A DNA stretch of 64,000 bases, taken from assembly GCF_001577265.1 (NCBI RefSeq), contig NZ_CP014517.1, forward strand, positions 2,533,001-2,597,000, in the 5' to 3' direction. Source of the DNA: Variovorax sp. PAMC 28711 (GTDB lineage Bacteria; Pseudomonadota; Gammaproteobacteria; Burkholderiales; Burkholderiaceae_C). Position numbers and translations under genes: made by a program. The number at the start of each line of letters is the position of its first letter. Position 1 is the first letter of the stretch. Under the pieces are notes generated by a model. That model saw nothing but the letters and a program-made list of their open reading frames with translations. It searched no databases and was not told the DNA's origin. This document shows, in pieces, positions 1 to 8,303 of this stretch.

Positions 1-282
1 ATTGCGGATCAGCGCCTCGCGGATCGGCGACAGCTGGTCGATCACGTCCTGCGCCGAGTGGCAGATGTCGGTCGAGATCTCGATCATGCTCGACGTCATT
101 TCGGGCACGACGCTGCCCGGCAACGGCGTTTCGGCCATCAACCGCAGCATGTCTTCGGCATAGGGCGCGAGGTCGTAGTCGTGGGTGTTCACGAGCTGCA
201 ATTCGAGCTCGACACCGAGCGACAGCGCCTTGGACTGGTTGAAGGGTTCGAGCGCAATCGCCTTGCTCTTGTCGTAGGTCAT
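1..282 (-). CDS. Carboxylate-amine ligase (YbdK / GCS2 family), N-terminal part
   Basis: Partial gene: the ATG lies inside the window and the remainder runs off the left edge, leaving 94 codons. The protein begins [20 protein letters not shown] and continues with [10 protein letters not shown], then [14 protein letters not shown]. This is the N-terminal signature of the GCS2/YbdK carboxylate-amine ligases, ATP-grasp-like relatives of glutamate-cysteine ligase with weak or undefined ligase activity. Its ATG overlaps the stop of the upstream antiporter gene (ATGA), so the two are probably translationally coupled. The family call is fairly safe; the true substrate cannot be told from this fragment. 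Confidence 0.8.
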   Translation of the reverse strand, partial: MTYDKSKAIALEPFNQSKALSLGVELELQLVNTHDYDLAPYAEDMLRLMAETPLPGSVVPEMTSSMIEISTDICHSAQDVIDQLSPIREALIRN

Positions 283-1547
283 CGCAGTGTCTCTTCGTGG
301 CCGCTGAACGCCTCGGGCGTCCAGGGTCTGGAGCTTTCGCCGGCCCCGTGGATGGCGATGGTGGCCAGCACCGCACCGAGCACCTCCATGAGCAAGATCG
401 CGGGCAGCGCGACCTGCGTGATCATGGCGCCGAGCAGCGGCGACGCAGTGACGAACGCCGAGGCGATGAGCAGCGCGATCGACGAGAGCGGCGACATCGC
501 ACAGCCGACCCACAGCGCCTGCTTCCAGCTCGCACCGCTGCCGGGATTGGCGATGGCGACACCGGCGATTTTCGCGGCGAAGCGGGTGCCGATCACGGCC
601 AGTACGACGCTGGCCACCGGCAAGCTCCAGTCGGCCTGCGCCGCGACGATCGACACCAGCACGAACATCAGCATGGTCAGCAGCGATGCGGCGGTGCCCA
701 GCTGGCGCGGCCAGGCCCAGGGTCTGGGATTGAGCTGTTTCAGCAGGATGCCGCCGATCAACGCGGCGAGCGGTGCCGAACCGCCGATGTGCGCCGTGAG
801 CGCGGCGCCCGCCGCGATGATCGCGAGCAGCAGGATCGAGGTGTTCTCGCTGGTCGGGCTCATCACCCGCAATGCCGAGCGCAACGCGAGCGCCATCAGC
901 GCGCCCACCACGAACGACAGCCCGAGCACCACGCCCACCGGATAGAGCTTTTCCATCAGCCCCTGCGGCGCGCGTTCGATCAGTCCAGCCTGCGCGTAGC
1001 CCAGTGCGAGCGCGTAGAACGTGTTGAGCGTCGCGAGCGTCATGGCGCGTTCGGTCACCGGGCCGGAGGCGCGCGTGTCCATCACGACGCGGCTCAGCAC
1101 CGCCGGCGAGGCGACGATCGCCATCAGGGCGATCGGGTTCGCCACCGGGTCGGGAATGCCCAGCCAGTGCAGCATCCAGAACACACCGAAGTAGGTGAGC
1201 GACGCTTCGAGCAGGCTTTGCAGCAGCACGCGCGGGTTGTAGCGGAACCAGCGCAGCGGCAGGCGGCCGCCGGCCTCGAACAGCACGATCGCCACGCCGA
1301 GCTCGAGCAGGAACAGCGGAATGCCCTGCAGCGGCCAGATCGCGCCTTCGAAGCCGGCAAAGCCCACGATCGTGCCGACGATCGAATAGCCCACCACCTT
1401 CGGCAGGCCCATGTAGCGCTGCACCAGGTGACCGGTGGCCGCGGCCACGGCCAGCAGCAGCGACCACAGCACGGTGGGCAGCCCGGCCGAGGGCCGCGCC
1501 CATTCGGACCAGAAGCCCATCAATTCAGTGGTGAGGGTAGAAATCAT
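279..1547 (-). CDS. Cation:proton antiporter, CPA2 (Kef/NhaA-like exchanger) family membrane protein
   Basis: A 422-aa, very hydrophobic protein with about 12 predicted membrane segments and no obvious C-terminal RCK/TrkA-N domain. Segments such as [19 protein letters not shown] and [19 protein letters not shown] match the N-terminal helices of Na+/H+ exchangers (PF00999): the 'GY...G' after helix 1 and an acidic residue in LFEAG. It probably exchanges Na+ or K+ for protons across the inner membrane. The start ATG overlaps the stop of the gene upstream and its stop overlaps the start of the ligase gene downstream, so the three form a tightly coupled operon. Ion specificity is not readable. 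Confidence 0.8.
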   Translation of the reverse strand: MISTLTTELMGFWSEWARPSAGLPTVLWSLLLAVAAATGHLVQRYMGLPKVVGYSIVGTIVGFAGFEGAIWPLQGIPLFLLELGVAIVLFEAGGRLPLRWFRYNPRVLLQSLLEASLTYFGVFWMLHWLGIPDPVANPIALMAIVASPAVLSRVVMDTRASGPVTERAMTLATLNTFYALALGYAQAGLIERAPQGLMEKLYPVGVVLGLSFVVGALMALALRSALRVMSPTSENTSILLLAIIAAGAALTAHIGGSAPLAALIGGILLKQLNPRPWAWPRQLGTAASLLTMLMFVLVSIVAAQADWSLPVASVVLAVIGTRFAAKIAGVAIANPGSGASWKQALWVGCAMSPLSSIALLIASAFVTASPLLGAMITQVALPAILLMEVLGAVLATIAIHGAGESSRPWTPEAFSGHEETLR

Positions 1548-3514
1548 CGTGCAGGAACAAAAAATCGGGCCGGCCGGCTTCGCCAGCGGGCCAGGGTGGC
1601 GGCGCGGATGCGGGAGCGGTCGAGGCCGCTGACGCTGTGCGCGCGCAGCGCCAAGCGAAACGCGCAGTAGAAGCTCACGCTCACATTGAGCGCCCCGATG
1701 AAAGGGAGGGCCGCGACCGCCCACCATAGCGCAGGTTGCTGCAGCGCCGGCATGCCGATGGACGCGACCGCTGCGGCCAGCTGGCCGGTCGACAACGTCA
1801 CATGCCGCACGTCCAGGCCGATGCCGAAGAATGCCGCGAACGCCGGCACCAGCCCGAGCATGAAACCGAGCGACACGTTGGACGCGAAACCGGAAATATG
1901 GGTGCGCATGAAGGTCGCCCAGCGGTGGGCGCGGGCTGCGCCCAGGACGGCGCCGATGCGTGGGTTGTAGCGCATGGCCGAGTCCAGCCGGTGCAGGACA
2001 AATGCGTTTTCCACCCAGCCGGCAATGATGCTGGCCGCAAACAGCAGCACGCCGGTGAAGGCGGCGAACAGCAGCGTCGGGCCCGCCAGCGACAGCGAGT
2101 GCAGCACCGCCTGCGCGTGCGGCGCGTCGAGCATCGGCTCGGCGGCCAGCCACTGGACAAGCGACGCCAGCGCGAGCACCGTCGGCACGACGACCAGCAC
2201 GTTGCCCAGCACCGCCGCCACCTGCGAGCGCACGAGGTGCGTCACCTCGTCGACGAACGCGTCGACTGCGCCTTCCTGCTTCAGGTCGCGCAGCTTGGCG
2301 GCCATGGCGGGCGCGGTCATGGCCGGCTGCTTGGTGGCGAGCGTCAGGTGCAGCAGCTGGATCGCGACAAAGCTCGCGGCGTACATGACGCCCGACCAGA
2401 AGCCGCTCCAGAACGCCGACAGGCCGAGCGCGAGGATGCCGAACTTGAGCATCACCGTGATGGCCGTCATGGCGCCGCCGCCCGCGGCCTTGCGCACCAT
2501 CTGCCCATAGGCGGCGAGGTCGCGGGTGATGTAGTGCTCGCCGGTCTCGGCGCTGCGCTCGGTCACCTTGGCAGCGAGCATCGACGAGTTCGAGGCGATC
2601 AGCGCACGGATGCTGTTGCGCTCGCCGCCCGTCACCACGAGCCGGCCGACCAGCCGCCCGACGCTGGCGGCCGGCGTGGGCGACAGCAGGCAGTCGAGCA
2701 GCTCCCGGATGCGCAGCACGCGCTCGCGCAACTGGCGCAGCCGGAACACCAGCCCGACCGAAATGCCGTTGTCTTCCAGGTGCGAGTAAATGGTGGCGGC
2801 GCCGGCGCGGCAGGCATCGAGCCGATCGCGAAACGCGAGGAAGGCGGCTTGCAGTGCGGCATCGTCGGGGGGCTGGCGGAACATCTCGTCGCGCAGGTCG
2901 TCGAGGTCGGCCAGGAGCGCGTGGAACGATCGGGCCTCGCGCACCGGATCGCTCATGCGCAACCTCAGTTCGGGCGAAAAGCCGGCCGCCACGACCTGGC
3001 TGGTGCAATAGGTGACGGCGTCCATCACGGTGTGGCGCCAGCGCGGCGCGCCGTCGACGGTTTCGTCGGCCATCAGCGCGCCGATGCGGTTGAGCAGCGC
3101 ATCGTCCAGCAGCGCGATCCATTTCGCGTCGAAGGCGCGGGGCAACACCAGCCGGAACAGCTCCGAAGCGTCGGTGGTCTCGGGCGTGCCGGGGAGCATC
3201 TTGCGGCGAAGTCGGTCGCTCAGCTCGCTCACGAAGGCGCTGCGCGGCGCGAAGCCGTGGTCGGCCAGGAGCGCAGTGAGGTCGACCGTCTGCGTGAACA
3301 CGCGCCACCATTCGCGGGCGCGTTCGCGCAGTTCCGGCCGCGCCTCGATCGCGTCGAGCAACAAGACGACGCGGCCGGCCGCGGCCTGCGGGGCCGCGCG
3401 GTCGCCGCGCAGCCAGTCGAACAGGTCGATCAGCCAGATGTGACGATGCGCCAGGTCGGCCGCCGGGTCGAGGCGGGCGAGCAGGCTCGTCAGATCGCGC
3501 GAGGCGGCACGCAT
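1544..3514 (-). CDS. 'Site-specific recombinase' family (PF10136) membrane protein
   Basis: 656 aa. The N-terminal half is soluble and helical. The C-terminal half holds several hydrophobic stretches, for example ITVMLKFGILALGLSAFW, VLGNVLVVVPTVLALASLV and VSLGFMLGLVPAFAAFFGIG. This layout is that of the proteins named 'site-specific recombinase' (Gcr-like, PF10136). No tyrosine- or serine-recombinase catalytic motif is visible, and the membrane segments argue against a DNA recombinase, so the family name is probably misleading. I chose the internal ATG (MRAASRDLTSLLARLDP) over an upstream in-frame one because the longer version adds low-complexity sequence. The stop overlaps the antiporter ATG (ATGA). 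Confidence 0.7.
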   Translation of the reverse strand: MRAASRDLTSLLARLDPAADLAHRHIWLIDLFDWLRGDRAAPQAAAGRVVLLLDAIEARPELRERAREWWRVFTQTVDLTALLADHGFAPRSAFVSELSDRLRRKMLPGTPETTDASELFRLVLPRAFDAKWIALLDDALLNRIGALMADETVDGAPRWRHTVMDAVTYCTSQVVAAGFSPELRLRMSDPVREARSFHALLADLDDLRDEMFRQPPDDAALQAAFLAFRDRLDACRAGAATIYSHLEDNGISVGLVFRLRQLRERVLRIRELLDCLLSPTPAASVGRLVGRLVVTGGERNSIRALIASNSSMLAAKVTERSAETGEHYITRDLAAYGQMVRKAAGGGAMTAITVMLKFGILALGLSAFWSGFWSGVMYAASFVAIQLLHLTLATKQPAMTAPAMAAKLRDLKQEGAVDAFVDEVTHLVRSQVAAVLGNVLVVVPTVLALASLVQWLAAEPMLDAPHAQAVLHSLSLAGPTLLFAAFTGVLLFAASIIAGWVENAFVLHRLDSAMRYNPRIGAVLGAARAHRWATFMRTHISGFASNVSLGFMLGLVPAFAAFFGIGLDVRHVTLSTGQLAAAVASIGMPALQQPALWWAVAALPFIGALNVSVSFYCAFRLALRAHSVSGLDRSRIRAATLARWRSRPARFFVPAR

Positions 3515-3545
3515 GGGAAGACGGGGGTGCGCAGCGGCGGCCGGC

Positions 3546-3950
3546 TCAATGCAGGACGCGCGTGCCGGCGGCACCGTCGGCGTCGGCTTCCAGCACGAAC
3601 ATCGGAACCGGAACGTCGAAGCGCTCGCCTTCTTCGCTCACCACGAAATAACTGCCGTGCATCGTGCCGCTGGGCGCCTGCAGGCGGCAGCCGCTGGTGT
3701 AGCGGAAGGATTCGCCGGGTGCCAGCAGCGGCTGCTGCCCGATCACGCCCAGCCCCTTGACTTCCTGCGTGTGGCCGGAGGCGTCGTTGATGACCCAGCG
3801 ACGGGCGATCAGCTGCATTGGCACCGTGGCGGTGTTGGTCACGGTGATCGTGTAAGAGAACGTGTAGATGCCGTCCCCGGCGGAAGATTGGTCCGCGAGG
3901 AATCGGGGTTCGACCTGGACGGTCAGCGGGCTGTTCGACATGGCGCGCAT
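3546..3950 (-). CDS. apaG: ApaG family protein
   Basis: 134 aa, close to the usual length of about 125. It is an all-beta fibronectin-III-like protein with typical ApaG segments: VQVEPRFLADQSS, YTFSYTITVTNT, QLIARRWVINDASG, GVIGQQPLLAPGESFRYTSG and GTMHGSYFV. ApaG is linked to Co2+/Mg2+ resistance in enterobacteria, but its biochemical role is unclear. The first ATG has a GGAGG 11 bases upstream; an alternative ATG three codons in (MSNSPLTVQ) would sit 20 bases from it. It is divergent from rpe across only about 53 bases, and its 3' end lies 31 bases upstream of the recombinase-family gene on the same strand, so it could lead that operon. Confidence 0.92.
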   Translation of the reverse strand: MRAMSNSPLTVQVEPRFLADQSSAGDGIYTFSYTITVTNTATVPMQLIARRWVINDASGHTQEVKGLGVIGQQPLLAPGESFRYTSGCRLQAPSGTMHGSYFVVSEEGERFDVPVPMFVLEADADGAAGTRVLH

Positions 3951-4003
3951 GGTAACTGGTGCCTCCGGCTGCAGCGGCCCATCTGCTTTGAGACAATGGC
4001 CGC

Positions 4004-4699
4004 ATGACGAGCCCCACGTACCGCATTTCCCCCTCTATCCTGTCCGCCGATTTCGCACGCCTCGGTGACGAGGTCGAGCAGGTGATCGCAGCCGGCGCCG
4101 ACTGGATCCATTTCGACGTGATGGACAACCACTATGTCCCCAACCTGACCTTCGGTCCGATGATCTGCAAGGCGCTCAAGCCGCATGCGAAAACGGCCGC
4201 CGGCGTGGCGATTCCGATCGACGTGCACCTGATGGTCAAGCCGGTGGACGCACTGGCCGCCTCGTTCGCCGAAGCGGGGGCGGACTACATCAGTTTCCAC
4301 CCGGACGCGTCGCCCCACACGCACCGCAGCATCCAGGCCATCAAGGCGGCGGGGTGCAAGGCCGGTCTGGTGTTCAATCCCGGCCTCGGTCTGGAGGCGC
4401 TCGACTGGGCGATCGACGACATCGACCTCATCCTCATCATGAGCGTGAACCCGGGCTTCGGTGGCCAGAGCTTCATCGATTCGGCGCTTCGCAAGATCGA
4501 GCTGGCGAGAAAACGCATCGAGCAGACCGGCCGCGACATCCGCCTCGAAGTCGACGGCGGCATCAAGATCGACAACATCGCGGCCGTCGCGAACGCCGGT
4601 GCCGACACCTTCGTGGCGGGCAGCGCGATTTTCGGCCACACAGACTACGCGAGCGTCATCTCGGCGATGCGCGGCAATCTGGCCACCGTCAGCGCTTGA
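4004..4699 (+). CDS. rpe: Ribulose-phosphate 3-epimerase
   Basis: 231 aa, full length for the family. It interconverts ribulose 5-phosphate and xylulose 5-phosphate in the pentose phosphate pathway and, in autotrophs, the Calvin cycle. Visible motifs are [16 protein letters not shown] at the N-terminus, the metal-binding [18 protein letters not shown] (His and Asp ligands), [23 protein letters not shown] and [11 protein letters not shown] for phosphate binding, all in TIM-barrel order. It is transcribed away from apaG. Its last 11 bases overlap the 3' end of the convergent small gene on the other strand. Confidence 0.97.
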   Translation: MTSPTYRISPSILSADFARLGDEVEQVIAAGADWIHFDVMDNHYVPNLTFGPMICKALKPHAKTAAGVAIPIDVHLMVKPVDALAASFAEAGADYISFHPDASPHTHRSIQAIKAAGCKAGLVFNPGLGLEALDWAIDDIDLILIMSVNPGFGGQSFIDSALRKIELARKRIEQTGRDIRLEVDGGIKIDNIAAVANAGADTFVAGSAIFGHTDYASVISAMRGNLATVSA

Positions 4700-4955
4700 C
4701 CTTGTCGTTGTAGACGCGGTCCGTCACGGGTCCGCGGTCGGTATCGACCAGGCCGCGCTTCACGTCTTCCGCGCCTTGCTTGCCGACGCGTGTCGGTTCG
4801 CCGTCGGGCGTCTCCTGGCTTTCGGAGGACTGGTCGCGTTCGTGCGGCAGTCGCGGCGCGGAATCGCCGCCCTGTTCGACCTTCGTGTGGCCGCCCTCGG
4901 TATCCCTCAACGGGTCGGTCGTGTCGGTCGCGGGATCGTTGGTTTTCGTGGCCAT
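4689..4955 (-). CDS. Small hydrophilic protein of unknown function
   Basis: 88 aa, starting [20 protein letters not shown]. It has a strong Shine-Dalgarno (AAAAGGAGAC) seven to eight bases before the ATG. The composition is highly charged and polar (Asp, Glu, Lys, Thr, Gln), with no hydrophobic core, signal peptide or recognisable domain. It is probably intrinsically disordered, like small stress-associated hydrophilic proteins, but that is inference. Its stop codon lies inside rpe, giving an 11-base convergent overlap. The clear ribosome-binding site is the main reason to believe it is real. Confidence 0.65.
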   Translation of the reverse strand: MATKTNDPATDTTDPLRDTEGGHTKVEQGGDSAPRLPHERDQSSESQETPDGEPTRVGKQGAEDVKRGLVDTDRGPVTDRVYNDKVKR

Positions 4956-5042
4956 GAAAGTCTCCTTTTCGAATGTAATTTCTCCCATGGTGCAAGCGCT
5001 GCAGCGGTAGGACCGGCCAGCCGCTGGCTGTAGGATGCCTCG

Positions 5043-5999
5043 ATGACGACGCTCCTCCGAATCCACGGTTTTTCCGCCCCGGTGGCCGGCCCCAAGCTGA
5101 TCGTGCTCGGCGGCGTGCACGGCGACGAAACCTGCGGCACCGAGGGCATCGAACGCGTGGTGGCCGAGCTCGATGCGGGCACGCTCGCATTGCGCTGCGG
5201 CGCGCTCACGCTGGTGCCCGTGGCCAACCCGCTCGCTCGCCAGCGCCAGCGCCGCGAGGGCGAGCGCAACCTGAACCGGCTGTTCCAGCCGAGCGACGCG
5301 CCCGCCGACTACGAGGCCCGAATCACCAATCTTCTGTGCCCGCTGCTCGACCGGCACGACGTGCTGCTCGACCTCCACTCCTTCCAGAGCGCGGGCGACG
5401 CGTTCGCGATGATCGGCCCGCGCGACAACACGGGCACCCTCGAACCCTTCGCGCAGGCCACCGAAGAAGGCCGGCTGGCCTTGCACCTCGGCACTTCGCG
5501 CGTGGTCGAAGGCTGGCTCGACATCTACGCCGACAGCCTCGCGCGCCGCGCCGCGCTGCCAGGTGGCATGCCGGTCGACGATGCGGCGCTGGCCTTCGGT
5601 TGGGGCACCAACGAATACATGCGCAGTCGCGGGGGCTATGGCGTCACGCTCGAGTGCGGCCAGCACCGGGACCCGGAGGCGCCGAAAGTCGCTCACCGCG
5701 CGATTCTGGCGGCGTTGCGCCTGCTCGGCATGGTCGCGTCAGCGCCCGAGGCGGCGCCGCCGTCACGCCCCGAACTGCTGCGCCTGGTCAGCGTGACCGA
5801 TCGCGCGCACGAGGGCGACCAGTTCGTTCGCGAATGGGCCACCTTCGACGCGGTGGCGCAGGGCGAGCCGATCGGCGTGCGCGACGACGGCGCCGTGCTG
5901 CATGCCGAGTGCGACGGGGTCATCGTGTTTCCCAATTCGGAGGCGCTGCCCGGCACCGAGTGGTTCTACTTCGCGGTGCCGAGCGACCGCGTGCTGTAG
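5043..5999 (+). CDS. Succinylglutamate desuccinylase / aspartoacylase family metallohydrolase
   Basis: 318 aa, zinc-dependent M14-type amidohydrolase of the AstE/ASPA family. The zinc-binding signature LGGVHGDETCGTEG is near residue 30. PVANPLARQRQRREGERNLNR follows, with the substrate-binding Asn/Arg residues, then VLLDLHSFQ with the third zinc ligand near residue 112, and YGVTLECGQH with the catalytic Glu region. Family members hydrolyse N-acyl amino acids such as N-acetylaspartate or N-succinylglutamate. No arginine-succinyltransferase genes are nearby, so the substrate is open. The TAG stop is inside a hairpin (next entry). Confidence 0.85.
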   Translation: MTTLLRIHGFSAPVAGPKLIVLGGVHGDETCGTEGIERVVAELDAGTLALRCGALTLVPVANPLARQRQRREGERNLNRLFQPSDAPADYEARITNLLCPLLDRHDVLLDLHSFQSAGDAFAMIGPRDNTGTLEPFAQATEEGRLALHLGTSRVVEGWLDIYADSLARRAALPGGMPVDDAALAFGWGTNEYMRSRGGYGVTLECGQHRDPEAPKVAHRAILAALRLLGMVASAPEAAPPSRPELLRLVSVTDRAHEGDQFVREWATFDAVAQGEPIGVRDDGAVLHAECDGVIVFPNSEALPGTEWFYFAVPSDRVL

Positions 6000-6022
6000 C
6001 TGACGCGCTGCGTTCCTACAGC
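5993..6022 (+). terminator. Hairpin spanning the stop codon, terminator-like
   Basis: GCTGTAG (5993-5999) and ACGC (6003-6006) pair with GCGT (6010-6013) and CTACAGC (6016-6022), around a three-base loop and a small internal mismatch. The upper arm includes the TAG stop of the metallohydrolase gene. There is no following T-run, so an intrinsic terminator is not proven. It could also be a structured 3' end or a short dispersed repeat. Confidence 0.4.
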
Positions 6023-6069
6023 GGCCGCGGGGCGTGCGGCATAAGTTCCGAGGCTGGAGGATTCCTGCC

Positions 6070-7014
6070 ATGCCCGACACCCACACCCCTGCACCGCGCG
6101 TTCTGTGGAAAGGCGCCATCAGCTTCGGCCTCGTGCACATTCCGGTTGCGCTTTATTCGGCGACGACCGACAGCAGCATCGATTTCGACTGGCTCGACAA
6201 GCGCACGATGGACCCGGTCGGCTACAAGCGCATCAACAAGAAAACCGGCAAGGAAATCCAGCGCGAGCAGATCGTCAAGGGCATCGAATACGAAGACGGC
6301 CAATACGTGGTGCTGAGCGATGCGGAAATCGCCGCCGCCTATCCCAAGACCACGCAGACCATCGAGATCGAGACCTTCGTGCCCGCCGACGGCATTCCGT
6401 TCGTGTACCTGGAGCGGCCGTACTACGTGGCGCCCATCAATCGCGGCGCCAAGGTGTATGCGCTGCTGCGCGAAACGCTGCAACGGAGCGGTCGCATCGG
6501 CGTGGCGCGGGTGGTGATCCAGACCAAGCAGCACCTCGCAGCGCTCGTGCCGTCGGGGGCCGGCATGGTGCTGAACCTGCTGCGCTGGGGCGCCGACATC
6601 CGCTCGTGGGAGCACTTGCCGCTGCCCGCGGAAGGGGCGAAGCAGGCCGGGCTGTCGGACAACGAACTCAAGATGGCGAAGCAGCTCGTCGAGGACATGA
6701 GTTCCGACTGGGATCCGAATGCGTTCAAGAATTCGTTCAAGGACGAAATCATGAAGCTGGTCGATCGCAAGGTCGAATCCGGGCAGACCGAGTCGGTCGA
6801 AAAGCCGGAGGCGATGGAGCCGAGCGACGGCGGGGGCGCCAAGATCCTGGATCTCACCGAATTGCTGCAGCGCAGTCTGCGCAAGGGCTCGTCGCCCGAC
6901 AAGTCGGCGGCCCCTGAAAAGGAAAAGCCGGCTGTCCCACGCAAACGCGCCGCCGCGAAGAAAACCAAGCCCGCGACAAAAAAGCCCCCTGCTACCAAGC
7001 GGCGCGCGGCCTGA
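6070..7014 (+). CDS. ku: Ku protein (non-homologous end joining)
   Basis: 314 aa. Bacterial Ku homodimerises around DNA double-strand ends and recruits LigD for end joining. The start MPDTHTPAPRVLWKGAISFG leads into the hallmark SFGLVHIPVALYSAT. Later come VGYKRINKKTGKEI, EDGQYVVLSDAEI, TIEIETFVP and RPYYVAPI, the Ku beta-barrel and bridge region, then a helical part. The C-terminal 60 residues are rich in Lys, Ala and Pro (KKTKPATKKPPATKRRAA), like the basic tail that modulates DNA binding. GGAGG nine bases upstream supports this ATG over an in-frame one 36 bases earlier. No ligD is in the window. The 3' end converges on the transglutaminase gene with a 17-base gap. Confidence 0.93.
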   Translation: MPDTHTPAPRVLWKGAISFGLVHIPVALYSATTDSSIDFDWLDKRTMDPVGYKRINKKTGKEIQREQIVKGIEYEDGQYVVLSDAEIAAAYPKTTQTIEIETFVPADGIPFVYLERPYYVAPINRGAKVYALLRETLQRSGRIGVARVVIQTKQHLAALVPSGAGMVLNLLRWGADIRSWEHLPLPAEGAKQAGLSDNELKMAKQLVEDMSSDWDPNAFKNSFKDEIMKLVDRKVESGQTESVEKPEAMEPSDGGGAKILDLTELLQRSLRKGSSPDKSAAPEKEKPAVPRKRAAAKKTKPATKKPPATKRRAA

Positions 7015-7031
7015 GCCGGGTCTGATTCGGG

Positions 7032-7850
7032 TTACTGAACGATCTCGTCGGTCGTTACCTCGAAGCGCTGCAGCGTGTTGGCGCCGAACACCATGGTGAT
7101 CGGCACATCGGCCGCATCCCGCCCGCGGGCAATCACGATGCGGCCGACGCGCGGCGTGTTGTGGCGCGCATCGAAGGTGTGCCAGCGGTCGCCCAGGTAC
7201 ACCTCGAACCAGGCGCTGAAGTCCATCGGATAGGGCACGGGCGGAATGCCGATGTCTCCGAGATAGCCGGTCACGTAGCGCGCGGGAATGTTCATGCAGC
7301 GGCACAGTGTGATGGCCAGGTGCGTGAAGTCGCGACACACACCGACCCCTTCGCGGAAGCCCTCCAGCGCGGTGCGCGTGGCGCGAGCGCGCTGGTAGTC
7401 GAAGCGCAGGTGGCGATGCACGAAATCGCAGATCGCCTGCACCCGATGCCAGCCCGGCGACACGTTGCCGAAATTGGCCCAGGCGAATTGAAGCAGTTCG
7501 CTGTCGACTTCGCAGTAGCGGCTCGGCAGCACGAAAGGAAGCGTGTGGACGGGCAGATTCGCGGGGGCGTGCTCGACGGCGCCGTAATCGACCGGGTCGG
7601 CCCAGCCGCTGTCGAAAACGACCGCCTCGTTTCGCAGCCGGACCGTGCTCACGCCGAACGGCACATGGACCCGCGCGCACTGGTTGTCGAACACGTCGCG
7701 GTAGTGGTCGGTCACCAGCGGCGGGCTGATGGTGATGCTTTCGCCTGCCGGTATGTCGTGCGCCCTCGAAGGATGCACCTGCAACATGTAGATCAATGCC
7801 GTCGGGGCGGAGACGCCGAGTTCGATGTCGAAGCCGATTTTGATGAGCAT
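7032..7850 (-). CDS. Transglutaminase-like cysteine protease-fold protein
   Basis: 272 aa from the ATG giving MLIKIGFDIELGVSAPTALI, the usual N-terminus of this bacterial family; an ATG at 7928 would add 26 residues and cannot be excluded. The N-terminal half is the beta-rich 'bacterial transglutaminase-like N-terminal' region. The core holds the catalytic Cys in EGVGVCRDFTHLAI and the His/Asp part in DRWHTFDARHNTPR, preceded by MDFSAWFEVYLG. The fold covers amidases, peptidases and crosslinkers, so the substrate is unknown. Such genes often sit beside circularly permuted ATP-grasp and alpha-E genes, but none is seen here. No strong Shine-Dalgarno precedes either start. Confidence 0.82.
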   Translation of the reverse strand: MLIKIGFDIELGVSAPTALIYMLQVHPSRAHDIPAGESITISPPLVTDHYRDVFDNQCARVHVPFGVSTVRLRNEAVVFDSGWADPVDYGAVEHAPANLPVHTLPFVLPSRYCEVDSELLQFAWANFGNVSPGWHRVQAICDFVHRHLRFDYQRARATRTALEGFREGVGVCRDFTHLAITLCRCMNIPARYVTGYLGDIGIPPVPYPMDFSAWFEVYLGDRWHTFDARHNTPRVGRIVIARGRDAADVPITMVFGANTLQRFEVTTDEIVQ

Positions 7851-8150
7851 GTTGGGCGTTTCGATGGGTGAGGTGGGGTGACCAGTCAAGGAGGCAAGCA
7901 GCTTTGATGCCCGCTTTGGTCGAGCCATCCTATCGCCCCCGATTTTCGGGTGGCATAGGCGGCGGCCTGTTGTCTCGTAGGCGCCGGCATCCGCCGGTCG
8001 GTGCGCTCCTACCGAAGCTCCCTCGTGGCTCCCACGCGTCAGAGCGCGCCGTCACTACGGGCCACGGACGCCGCAAACCGTAAATTGACGAGGTGGCAGG
8101 TGAAATGCCGCGCATCTTCATTTATCAACGCGGTCCTGCGGGAGCACATC
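7851..8150. other. Intergenic region upstream of the katE pair, containing a hairpin
   Basis: A 300-base stretch with no convincing gene, unless the transglutaminase starts at 7928. It holds the hairpin listed separately at 7977-8012. Just before the next gene there is a lower-GC segment (cttcatttatcaacg near 8117-8131), where an AT-richer promoter or 5' UTR for the katE pair could lie. No sigma-70 hexamer pair stands out with confidence, and no OxyR-like site could be assigned by eye. Confidence 0.5.
7977..8012. repeat. Imperfect 36-base palindrome
   Basis: GTAGG plus CGC at 7977-7984 pairs with GCGC plus CCTAC at 8003-8012, with one bulged base. The inner part GCCGGC-ATCC-GCCGGT forms a short stem-loop of its own. 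The GTAGGAGCGC arm (minus strand) resembles the GTAGGAACGC arm of the hairpin at 5993-6022, so both may be members of a short dispersed family. It could act as a terminator for the minus-strand gene, an attenuator before katE, or nothing. Confidence 0.4.
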
Positions 8151-8303
8151 ATGGAAATTTCGTCGCTATGGAGCAGTCTCGGTTCGGCTTCTCTCGATGA
8201 TTTGCTGGTATGGGCGGTTGCGCTCACGGCAGGTGTTGTCTCCCTGATCGCGCTGGTGAATGCGCTCGACATGTTTCTGGACGCCGACGTACCCACCCAA
8301 TGA
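8151..8303 (+). CDS. Small single-pass membrane protein upstream of katE
   Basis: 50 aa: MEISSLWSSLGSASLDDLLV, a hydrophobic segment (about residues 17-42, LLVWAVALTAGVVSLIALVNAL) and a short acidic tail. GGGAG eight bases upstream serves as Shine-Dalgarno. Its TGA overlaps the katE ATG (ATGA at 8300-8303), and katE has no ribosome-binding site of its own there, so katE translation probably depends on this gene being read. I do not recognise a family. It may be a small membrane stress protein or simply a translational leader. It is too short for most gene finders. Confidence 0.6.
   Translation: MEISSLWSSLGSASLDDLLVWAVALTAGVVSLIALVNALDMFLDADVPTQ

Noticed and set aside
279..3311. A 1010-aa minus-strand reading frame joining the antiporter to upstream sequence
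   Set aside because: Its first 600 residues are Arg/Ala-rich shadow of the recombinase-family gene in another frame; only the antiporter part is real.
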